This document shows, piece after piece, positions 23,142 through 30,791 of a stretch of 64,000 nucleotides of DNA. Numbering within the stretch: position 1 is the first letter of the stretch; each line of letters opens with the position of its first letter. A model generated the notes under the pieces. That model did no database searches. It had not been told where the DNA came from and worked only from the letters and a program-made list of their open reading frames with translations. Both the position numbers and the translations under genes were made by a program. The stretch comes from Paraliobacillus quinghaiensis (GTDB lineage Bacteria > Bacillota > Bacilli > Bacillales > Amphibacillaceae): contig NZ_QJSH01000007.1 of NCBI RefSeq assembly GCF_003426025.1, forward strand, positions 1 through 64,000, read 5' to 3'.

Positions 23142-24389
23142 ATGAAATTAAATTTAACAACAAAAATATTTATTGGTCTTATCCTTGGTGCAACAATTGG
23201 ATTAATATTACACTTTACGTCCCCGGACTTATTTGACACAATGGACGCTTACTTCTTTGGTCCACTTGGAACGATTTTTCTTAACTTAATTAAGATGCTC
23301 GTTATTCCAATTGTGTTCTTCTCTATTACTTTAGGAACTGCTTCATTAGGCGATCCTAAGAAGTTAGGTCGAATTGGTGGTAAAGCACTTGGTTTCTTCC
23401 TTGTAACAACCACTGTTGCTATTACAATTGCCCTTTCTTTAGCTTATATTTTCCAACCCGGTAATACAGGTATTGATACAACTGGCGCTGAATATGAGAC
23501 AACAGCTGCTCCATCTGTTGTCGATACATTTACAGGAATTATTCCTACTAATCCAATTCAATCTATGGTAGATGGAAATATGTTGCAAATTATTGCTTTT
23601 TCTATGTTTATTGGCTTTGCACTAGCGATGCTAGGCAAGAAAGCAGAAAATGTGTACCGATTTGTAGAGCAAGGTAACGAAATTATGATGTATCTGGTAA
23701 ATATTATTATGAAATTCGCGCCATATGGTGCATTTGGGTTATTAGCTTCTGCGATTGGAAGAATGGGACTAGATGGTGCTCGTGCGATGGGCTCGTATAT
23801 GATCGTTGTATTAGTTGCGTTATTGATTCATGCAATTGTGACTTATGGTTCAGCTGTTATGTTCATTGCGAAAAGAAATCCATTCACATTCTTTAAAGAT
23901 TTCTTCCCAGCTATGACAGTAGCATTTAGTACATCAAGTAGTAGTTCAACACTACCAATTTCTATGAAAACTGCGCAAGAAAAACTTCGTGTGCCAGAAC
24001 CAATCAGCAGTTTTGTTCAACCTTTAGGTGCGACAATTAACATGGATGGTACTGCAATTATGCAAGGGGTAGCAACGATTTTTATTGCTCAGGTTTACAG
24101 CACAGAATTATCATTTACACAATTACTAATGGTTGTATTAACAGCCGTATTAGCTAGTATTGGTACTGCTGGTGTTCCAGGAGTAGGGCTTATCATGCTA
24201 GCAATGGTATTGAATCAAGTTTCATTACCAGTTGAAGGAATTGCGCTTATAATCGGTATTGACCGTTTACTTGATATGGCACGAACTGCTGTTAACATCA
24301 CTGGAGATGCAGCATGTGCAGTTGTTATAACTGAGACTGAACAAAAACATGAGACGGAAGCTCCTTTACAAGAGTCCGCATCTTATTAA
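23142..24389 (+). CDS. Sodium/proton:dicarboxylate or glutamate symporter (DAACS family)
   Basis: The 415-residue carrier shows the DAACS/EAAT hallmarks: the Ser-rich hairpin STSSSSSTLPISM, the NMDGTAIM motif, GVPGVGL and a final NVTGDAACAVV-like helix (here NITGDAACAVV). It would import glutamate, aspartate or C4-dicarboxylates with sodium or protons; specificity cannot be read from sequence. ATG 23142 follows GGGAGG; the open frame from GTG 23100 lacks such a site. A strong terminator follows. Confidence 0.88.
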   Translation: MKLNLTTKIFIGLILGATIGLILHFTSPDLFDTMDAYFFGPLGTIFLNLIKMLVIPIVFFSITLGTASLGDPKKLGRIGGKALGFFLVTTTVAITIALSLAYIFQPGNTGIDTTGAEYETTAAPSVVDTFTGIIPTNPIQSMVDGNMLQIIAFSMFIGFALAMLGKKAENVYRFVEQGNEIMMYLVNIIMKFAPYGAFGLLASAIGRMGLDGARAMGSYMIVVLVALLIHAIVTYGSAVMFIAKRNPFTFFKDFFPAMTVAFSTSSSSSTLPISMKTAQEKLRVPEPISSFVQPLGATINMDGTAIMQGVATIFIAQVYSTELSFTQLLMVVLTAVLASIGTAGVPGVGLIMLAMVLNQVSLPVEGIALIIGIDRLLDMARTAVNITGDAACAVVITETEQKHETEAPLQESASY

Positions 24390-24413
24390 TTAAATGTATT
24401 TTATCTATTGAAC

Positions 24414-24460
24414 TAAATCACAAATCACTCATGTAAATGAGTATTTGTGATTTTTTTTGT
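24414..24460 (+). terminator. Rho-independent terminator after the symporter gene
   Basis: AAATCACAAAT and ATTTGTGATTT enclose an inner ACTCAT/ATGAGT helix and are followed by eight T residues. Confidence 0.85.
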
Positions 24461-24545
24461 TTTTTAATACTTTTTTAATAATTCTATAATTAGTACTTAA
24501 GCTTTTTTGGCCATAATAGCAGTAGAAGGAAACGAGGAGGTACTA

Positions 24546-25475
24546 ATGATGGAAAGAGAACCGATTATACAATTAAAAGATCTTAAAAAAAAGATAGGCA
24601 GAAAAACGATCATACATGGCATTTCTTTGGACTTATACCCTGGAGAGGTTTTTGGTTTTTTAGGTCCTAACGGGGCTGGTAAAACAACAACTATACGTAT
24701 GATGGTAGGCTTAATGAAAATTTCTGCTGGAGAAGTTTTGATTAATGGTCATAGTGTGCAAGACAATTTTGAAAAAGCAATTAGCTATGTTGGTGGGATT
24801 ATTGAGAATCCTGAGATGTATAAATATCTTTCAGGGAGAGACAATTTAATTCATTATGCAAGAATGATTCCGAATATAAAAAAAGAGAAAATAGACGAGA
24901 TTGTAAAGTTAGTTGGTTTAGAAAAAAGAATTCATGAAAAGGTGAAAACATACTCATTAGGGATGCGACAGCGCTTAGGTTTGGCACAGGCTTTATTACA
25001 TTCACCTTCGATATTAATTCTGGATGAACCGACAAATGGACTCGATCCTGCTGGTATTAGAGAAATTCGTACCTACATTCGTAGAATTGCACGAGAAGAG
25101 AATATAACTGTTTTTGTATCAAGTCATTTGCTATCTGAGATGCAATTAATGTGTGATCGAATTGGTATTATTCATCACGGAAAATTAATTAGTGTAGAAG
25201 ATGTTACAACAATGAAGGAAGATAATTTAGATATTTCAGTTCATTTTGATGTTACGCCATCACAAAAAGCTTTAGATATAGTAAAAGAGGTGCAGCCAGA
25301 TACGCAACCTTCCATTAAAGAAAACTGGTTGACTGTGCAACTGAAAAAGGATGAAATCGCTAATTTAAATAAAGTTCTTGTTGATCAGGGAATAGATGTT
25401 TCAGGGATATATGCTGAACAAAAAACATTAGAGGAAAAATTCTTAGAAGTAACTGGAGGCGATAGCCATGTTTAA
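24546..25475 (+). CDS. ABC transporter ATP-binding protein (BcrA/CcmA type)
   Basis: The protein has Walker A GPNGAGKT (residues 40-47), signature YSLGMRQRLGLAQALL, Walker B ILILDEPTNGLDP and H-loop SSHLLSEM. The extra C-terminal domain of about 80 residues is usual in the BcrA/DrrA group exporting lantibiotics, bacitracin or other peptides. Start ATG 24546 follows GAGGAGG. It overlaps the permease gene by eight bases and is followed by a two-component system, a common arrangement for antibiotic-sensing exporters. Substrate unknown. Confidence 0.88.
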   Translation: MMEREPIIQLKDLKKKIGRKTIIHGISLDLYPGEVFGFLGPNGAGKTTTIRMMVGLMKISAGEVLINGHSVQDNFEKAISYVGGIIENPEMYKYLSGRDNLIHYARMIPNIKKEKIDEIVKLVGLEKRIHEKVKTYSLGMRQRLGLAQALLHSPSILILDEPTNGLDPAGIREIRTYIRRIAREENITVFVSSHLLSEMQLMCDRIGIIHHGKLISVEDVTTMKEDNLDISVHFDVTPSQKALDIVKEVQPDTQPSIKENWLTVQLKKDEIANLNKVLVDQGIDVSGIYAEQKTLEEKFLEVTGGDSHV

Positions 25476-26436
25476 TATCCTGCGACTTGTTCAAAACGAA
25501 AATTTAAAAATATATAAGCGTATGAGTACGTGGATTATGATCAGTTTGCTCATTTTATCAGTTGTGATTGGTGGTATTGCAACAAAATTTTTAATGAATC
25601 CGAATGATGGTAATCCAGAAACAAATTGGAAAGAGGAATTACAAGTACGTAACGAGCAACTCCAAATGGATATTGAACAAATAGAAAATGCAGTTGGAGC
25701 TGGAAGTGCGACGAAACCACTGGAAGAAGAAGTTTTAATAAATAATTATCGAATTGAAAACGATATTGCGCCAGTGGAATCAGAAACATTATGGGGATTT
25801 ATGATTTCAGCTCCAAACTTCACAACATTTGCATCGTTATTTGCAATTGTTATAGGGGCGGGGATAGTGGCATCTGAATTTTCTACAGGAACAATTAAAT
25901 TACTATTAATACGACCTGTTAATCGCTATAAGATATTATTATCGAAATATCTTGCAACACTCCTATTTGCTTTTTTATTAGTACTGTTAATATTTATAAC
26001 CGCCTTCATTGTTGGAAGTATTATGTATGGTTTTCAAGGAATTGACTTACCTTATCTTGTTTACACAGAAGGACAATTTGTTGAAAAAAACATGCTTAAT
26101 CATATTATTACGTTATTTGGACTAAATAGTGTTAATTTAATTATGATGGTTACTTTTGCATTTATGATCTCAACAGTATTTAGAAGTAGCTCATTGGCAA
26201 TTGGCTTATCGTTATTTTTAATGTTTACTGGCCAACAAATTGTCATGTTACTAAGTCAATATGATTGGGTTAAATACATTCTTTTTGCTAATACGGATCT
26301 CACTCAATACTTTAGTGGTAGTCCAGTGGTAGAAGGTATGACGCTAACCTTTTCTGTTACAATATTAGCTGTATATTTTCTCTTCTTTAATGTTGCCTCT
26401 TGGGTAATCTTTCAAAAAAGAGATGTAGCAGCATAA
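25468..26436 (+). CDS. ABC-2 type permease
   Basis: It has one N-terminal helix, a large extracytosolic loop (residues about 40-110, acidic and Gln-rich), then five C-terminal helices with VIGAGIVASEFSTGTIKLLLIRPVNRYKIL, the conserved ABC-2 coupling segment. It partners the preceding ATPase; GGAGG sits inside the end of that gene, so translation is coupled. The terminator at 26452 ends this pair before the regulator genes. Confidence 0.85.
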   Translation: MFNILRLVQNENLKIYKRMSTWIMISLLILSVVIGGIATKFLMNPNDGNPETNWKEELQVRNEQLQMDIEQIENAVGAGSATKPLEEEVLINNYRIENDIAPVESETLWGFMISAPNFTTFASLFAIVIGAGIVASEFSTGTIKLLLIRPVNRYKILLSKYLATLLFAFLLVLLIFITAFIVGSIMYGFQGIDLPYLVYTEGQFVEKNMLNHIITLFGLNSVNLIMMVTFAFMISTVFRSSSLAIGLSLFLMFTGQQIVMLLSQYDWVKYILFANTDLTQYFSGSPVVEGMTLTFSVTILAVYFLFFNVASWVIFQKRDVAA

Positions 26437-26451
26437 CCTATTAAAGATATT

Positions 26452-26489
26452 AGGAAACCTATTGTGTGTTAGGTTTCCTTTATTTTTTT
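26452..26489 (+). terminator. Rho-independent terminator after the ABC permease gene
   Basis: AGGAAACCTA and TAGGTTTCCT form a perfect stem followed by TTATTTTTTT. Confidence 0.85.
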
Positions 26490-26525
26490 AACGCTATATA
26501 ATGAAAGGAGACGAGGAGGATCAGC

Positions 26526-27221
26526 ATGTATGAAGACAGAATATTAATTGTAGAAGATGAAAAGGAAATTGGTGATTTAGTAAGGGATTATCTTCAAGCT
26601 AGTGGCTATGAGGTAATGCTAGCACATGATGGGGAAGAAGGCTTACGTCTATTTCAGAAGAGCCAACCGATTTTAGTTGTGCTAGATGTCATGCTTCCCA
26701 AAATAAATGGAATTGATGTTTGTCGTTCGATTCGAGAGGAATCCACTATTCCTATCATCATGATTAGTGCTAAAAAGAGTGAGACAGATAAAATTATTGG
26801 TCTTGGGATTGGCGCGGATGACTATATTGCCAAACCGTTTAGCCCTGGTGAACTAGTAGCTAGAATAAAGGCACAGCTACGCAGGTATAAAGATTTTGCT
26901 ACCTCTAAGGAAAGTTCTTTGAAATTTGGTGATCTTGTTATAGATGAAAAAGGATTTATGGTCATGCTAGCTGATAAGAAGGTAGAACTTTCGGCAAAAG
27001 AGTTTCAAATTTTGATTTTTCTGGCTAAGCATAAAGGTCAAGTTTTTTCAAAAGAGCAACTCTTTGATAAAATTTGGGGCTTTGATAGCTATGGTGATAT
27101 GAGTGCTGTAACAGTTTATATTCGGAAAATAAGAGAAAAGATTGAACAAGAGCCATCAGACCCACAGTATATAAAAACTGTGTGGGGGGTTGGGTACAAA
27201 TTTGACGGGAGTTCTAAGTAA
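26526..27221 (+). CDS. OmpR/PhoB-family response regulator
   Basis: The receiver domain (residues 1-120) has phosphorylation site Asp54 in VVLDVMLPK, acidic residues in VEDEKE and Lys in the AKPFSPGEL loop. The C-terminal winged helix (130-231) ends in TVYIRKIREKIE and IKTVWGVGYKF. RBS GAGGAGG precedes ATG 26526. It pairs with the histidine kinase one base downstream and probably controls the ABC transporter genes just upstream. Confidence 0.92.
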   Translation: MYEDRILIVEDEKEIGDLVRDYLQASGYEVMLAHDGEEGLRLFQKSQPILVVLDVMLPKINGIDVCRSIREESTIPIIMISAKKSETDKIIGLGIGADDYIAKPFSPGELVARIKAQLRRYKDFATSKESSLKFGDLVIDEKGFMVMLADKKVELSAKEFQILIFLAKHKGQVFSKEQLFDKIWGFDSYGDMSAVTVYIRKIREKIEQEPSDPQYIKTVWGVGYKFDGSSK

Positions 27222-27222
27222 G

Positions 27223-28608
27223 ATGGGTTTAAAAGGAAGACTATTAACTGCATTTACCACAATCATATTGTTACCTATCTTAACAGTAATAGGAATATTT
27301 AATTACTTTTCTTTTACGATGGACGAGGTCACTCAAGAGGAAAATGAAGCGATTGATACCTTTCATACGTCTATCAATCAGATAGTCATTGACCACTTTG
27401 ACCAATTAGATAATCAAGAAGTTTTTTATCAAACTATTAAGCCAACGATGGACAAGTATAATGTGCAAATCATCGTGCGTACTTCTGATAATAATGAGGT
27501 GTTATTTCGATCTTCCAACTTTGATACACAAGACTCTAATTCATATCTCTTTACAATAAGACAATCTCAGATACAAACAGCAAACGGCTCAATAGCTAAT
27601 ATTGAAATGAAATCAGTTTCTCCTGAGTTAGAAGGAACGCAATCATTTAAGGACGTTATTACAAACATTGTTATTGGGTTTGGAAGTGGACTCCTTGTCT
27701 TGATTATACTAGTAGTTGGATGGACATTTTACATATCACGAACAGTATTAAATCCAATAAAACAAATATATACTGCGACAGAAGAAGTGCAAGAAGGGAA
27801 TATGGACTATCCTATTCGCTACTACAAAAAAGACGAAATTGGCCGATTTATCCATGGTTTTAATTTAATGAGGGACCACCTAAAGCAATCCTTTGCGAAA
27901 CAAAGGCAATACGAAAAAAATAGAAAAGAGCTAATCGCAAATATCTCTCACGATTTACGAACACCATTACAATCAATTAAAGGATATGTAGAAGGTATTA
28001 ATGATGGCATTGTAAAAAATGAGGAAATGAAAAAAAGATACTTGCAAGTTATCTTATCAAAAACAGAACAGTTAGATCGATTAATAGATAATCTGTTTGA
28101 GTTTTCTAAGATAGATTTAGATCAGTTTGTTGTTGATAAAAGATTAGTAAATAGTGAAGCCTTTTTTACAGAATTGTTATCAGACGCAGAAACGGATCTA
28201 GCACAGAAAGAGGTAAAGTTAATAGTTGAAAAACCTATTCCCTCTTTAATACTTGCTATTGATAGCATGCGAATTGAACAAGTTATAACCAACCTTTTAG
28301 ATAATGCTGTTAGCTATGGTGGGACTCTTGTTCAGGTCAGCATACAAGAAGACAAACAAAAGGAATCTCTTCATGTACACATAAGAGATGATGGAAACGG
28401 TATTGCAACGGAAGATTTGCCAAACATCTTTACAAGATTTTACCGTGGAGAAAAATCAAGATCTAGAGAGCTTGGCGGTACGGGTTTAGGTTTAGCTATT
28501 GTAAAAACTATTATTGAGGCTCACAGTGGAACAATTTCAGTTGAAAGTGAAGAAGGAGTAGGGAGTGAATTCACGTTCTCGCTTCCAGTTATTGATAAAA
28601 CAGAATAA
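27223..28608 (+). CDS. Sensor histidine kinase
   Basis: The domain order is: helix near residues 8-28, an extracytosolic sensor of about 120 residues, a second helix near 145-170, a HAMP linker (SRTVLNPIKQI...EIGRFIHGFNLMRDHL), HisKA with His243 in NISHDLRTPLQ, and HATPase_c with NLLDNAVSYGG, DDGNGI and GGTGLGLAIVKTI. I take ATG 27223; the open frame from GTG 27190 overlaps the regulator and has no ribosome site. The large sensor domain differs from the short BceS/BcrS-type kinases, so it may sense its ligand directly. Confidence 0.9.
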   Translation: MGLKGRLLTAFTTIILLPILTVIGIFNYFSFTMDEVTQEENEAIDTFHTSINQIVIDHFDQLDNQEVFYQTIKPTMDKYNVQIIVRTSDNNEVLFRSSNFDTQDSNSYLFTIRQSQIQTANGSIANIEMKSVSPELEGTQSFKDVITNIVIGFGSGLLVLIILVVGWTFYISRTVLNPIKQIYTATEEVQEGNMDYPIRYYKKDEIGRFIHGFNLMRDHLKQSFAKQRQYEKNRKELIANISHDLRTPLQSIKGYVEGINDGIVKNEEMKKRYLQVILSKTEQLDRLIDNLFEFSKIDLDQFVVDKRLVNSEAFFTELLSDAETDLAQKEVKLIVEKPIPSLILAIDSMRIEQVITNLLDNAVSYGGTLVQVSIQEDKQKESLHVHIRDDGNGIATEDLPNIFTRFYRGEKSRSRELGGTGLGLAIVKTIIEAHSGTISVESEEGVGSEFTFSLPVIDKTE

Positions 28609-28701
28609 AACAAATACCAGTTAGGTTTAATGCAACTAGTAGTGGGAATGTTATATGAAATATCTGTTGAATTGTAAGTTGTCAGTAAGGAGGCTGATTT
28701 T

Positions 28702-30099
28702 TTGGAATTTCAGCCGTTTCTTATTGCTCTTTTCTTCTTAAGTCTATTAATATTGATAGGTAAATGGCTTAAAATAAAATTAACTATATTTCAAAATTAC
28801 TTCATTCCTACCTCAATTATTGCGGGATTTATTGGTTTAATCTTAGGACCCCAAGTTCTGGGTACATATGGGCCTAGTAACCTTCCTTTTTTAGAAGATG
28901 GCTTATTTACAGCTGAAACAATTCGTATATGGCGTACCATGCCAGAGATTCTAATAACAATTATTTTTGCTGCCCTTTTTCTAGGTAAGTCTATTCCTAA
29001 TATAAAGGAAATTTGGATTAAGGCTGGTCCTCAAGTTTCATACGGACAGACTGTTGCTTGGGGACAATATGTGGTAGGGATCATATTAAGCCTTGTAGTA
29101 TTGACGCCATTTTTAGGATTACCACCTGCAGCTGGCGCCCTGATTGAAATTAGTTTTGAGGGTGGACCGGGGACAGCGGCAGGTTTAGCGAGTACATTCG
29201 AGTCGATTAATTTTTCTGAAGGGGCAGACCTTTCACTAGGTTTAGCGACAATTGGTGTTTTATCTGGTGTGATCACTGGAGTAATTGCAATAAACTGGGG
29301 AGTTCGTAATAACAAAACTAGCTATGCAAAGCCACCTTCTGAATTGTCATCAGAAGAAAAACAAGGAATTATTACCAATGAAGATACGGCATCAGCAGGT
29401 TCATTAACAACGTTTTCTCAGTCAGTAGAGTCACTTACTATTCATACAGCATTTATTGCATTCGCAATTGGTGTAGGGATGTTAATTCAAATTATTTTAG
29501 TACAAACCGAAGAACTAATATGGGGATCCTTGTTCAACGTATACATTATTGAGTATGTTCCTTTGTTTCCTATGGCCATGCTAGGTGGTATCATTACACA
29601 GGTGCTTTCAACGAAGGTGTTCAAGTATAACATTATTAATCGAAGACTGATTGAGCGTCTACAAGGTCTTTCGCTTGATTTATTAATTGTGACAGCTGTA
29701 TCAACATTATCGCTTACGGTTATAAGTGAACATATTGTTGCTTTTTTAATAATCGCTGTTACTGGTATAGCATGGAATATCACAGCATTTGTGTTGTTGG
29801 CACCGCGGATGATACCAAGCTATTGGTTTGAACGTGGTGTTGTCGATTTAGGGCAATCAATGGGTATGACAACAACAAGTTTATTGTTATTACAAATTGT
29901 TGATCCTGAAAGAAAGACGCCTACGTTTGAAAGTTTTGGCTATAAGCAACTTCTGTTTGAGCCAATAGTTGGCGGCGGTTTGTTCACTGCCTCATCATTA
30001 CCGTTACTCGTTCAGTTTGGACCATATCCTGTTCTTATCATTACAGGCGTGCTATTTGTATTCTGGCTTATTGTTGGATTACGTCAGTGGGGTTATTAA
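28702..30099 (+). CDS. GltS-type sodium/glutamate symporter family protein
   Basis: The 465-residue carrier has ten or more helices and two inverted halves. The first half has the re-entrant motif FEGGPGTAAGLASTFE, the equivalent of the GGHGTA loop of GltS; the second half has VVDLGQSMGMTTTS. Glutamate or a related anion is the likely substrate, but the loops differ from E. coli GltS, so specificity is open. The start is TTG 28702, eight bases after AAGGAGG. A bidirectional terminator follows. Confidence 0.8.
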   Translation: MEFQPFLIALFFLSLLILIGKWLKIKLTIFQNYFIPTSIIAGFIGLILGPQVLGTYGPSNLPFLEDGLFTAETIRIWRTMPEILITIIFAALFLGKSIPNIKEIWIKAGPQVSYGQTVAWGQYVVGIILSLVVLTPFLGLPPAAGALIEISFEGGPGTAAGLASTFESINFSEGADLSLGLATIGVLSGVITGVIAINWGVRNNKTSYAKPPSELSSEEKQGIITNEDTASAGSLTTFSQSVESLTIHTAFIAFAIGVGMLIQIILVQTEELIWGSLFNVYIIEYVPLFPMAMLGGIITQVLSTKVFKYNIINRRLIERLQGLSLDLLIVTAVSTLSLTVISEHIVAFLIIAVTGIAWNITAFVLLAPRMIPSYWFERGVVDLGQSMGMTTTSLLLLQIVDPERKTPTFESFGYKQLLFEPIVGGGLFTASSLPLLVQFGPYPVLIITGVLFVFWLIVGLRQWGY

Positions 30100-30108
30100 G
30101 GTTTACTA

Positions 30109-30149
30109 AAAAAGATGGACGAAGGTTTTTAAGCCTTGTCCATCTTTTT
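30109..30149. terminator. Bidirectional terminator between the symporter and HPr-like genes
   Basis: GATGGACGAAGG and CCTTGTCCATC form the stem, flanked by A6 on the left and T5 on the right. Confidence 0.8.
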
Positions 30150-30165
30150 GTTTCACTACAGTATA

Positions 30166-30402
30166 TTACTTACGTCGTTTGACAAAGAGTCTCATTTCCT
30201 CAACCAATAATCTTGAATTGACATCATTATCAAATACTAATTTAAGCTCTTTGTTAAATGGAAGTGTATAAAGTGCAAGAATCGTTTTTGCATCAACCAT
30301 TTGATCGTCGTTATGTATCCAAATGTCAAAAGAGTAATTTGTTGCGATCTTGTTTAATTTGACAACATCATCTTTTTCTTTAAATTGAAATGGAATAATC
30401 AT
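30166..30402 (-). CDS. HPr-like protein lacking the catalytic histidine
   Basis: The 78-residue protein fits the HPr/Crh fold: a short N-terminal strand, helix, strand YSFDIWIHNDDQM, then VDAKTILALYTLPFNKELKLVFDNDV, and a final helix. The VDAKTILAL block aligns with the NAKSIMGL serine-phosphorylation site of HPr and Crh, with Thr in place of Ser46. No His15 equivalent is found in the N-terminal region, so it cannot carry phosphate in the PTS chain. Like Crh it could be regulatory, but this is inference. RBS AAGGAG precedes ATG 30402. Confidence 0.7.
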   Translation of the reverse strand: MIIPFQFKEKDDVVKLNKIATNYSFDIWIHNDDQMVDAKTILALYTLPFNKELKLVFDNDVNSRLLVEEMRLFVKRRK

Positions 30403-30569
30403 TGTTTAATCTCCTTTTATAAAATTATTATAATTTAAATAATGCTATCTTAATATGACACATTAATGTCTATTTATACATACCCTTTTTGTTGAGTAAT
30501 AAAACAATTTAAAATGTGCTGATCACAGGTATTTGATTTAATGATAGCATGAGAGATACATGGCTTGTT

Positions 30570-30622
30570 TTATCCCGGTGTAATCGTCCTTAAAATTCCC
30601 ACTGATTGAAGGTTCACTTTAT
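30570..30622. repeat. Hairpin-rich dispersed element, copy 3 (internally deleted)
   Basis: The two ends of the element (TTATCCCGGTGTAATCGTCC and CACTGATTGAAGGTTCAC) are joined at CCCACT, which occurs at both places in the full copies. About 110 bases were lost between those short direct repeats. Confidence 0.75.
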
Positions 30623-30654
30623 ATGATTTTTCATTTTGTTTTGTAGCTGTCATA

Positions 30655-30668
30655 TGTAATCGTTTTCT
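30655..30668 (+). promoter_or_regulatory. CcpA cre site before the GH3 glycosidase gene
   Basis: TGTAATCGTTTTCT matches 13 of 14 positions of the cre consensus TGWAANCGNTNWCA. It lies 124 bases before the start codon, so carbon catabolite repression is likely. Confidence 0.6.
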
Positions 30669-30791
30669 GTTAATATAAATAGTAGAATTAAATAATTTAG
30701 GTTGATTTTAACCTAGCTATTCGCTTTAGGATAGCAACACAAACAACTAGAACATTGATGCGAGATGCATTAAAAAGTCGGAGGGAACAAA

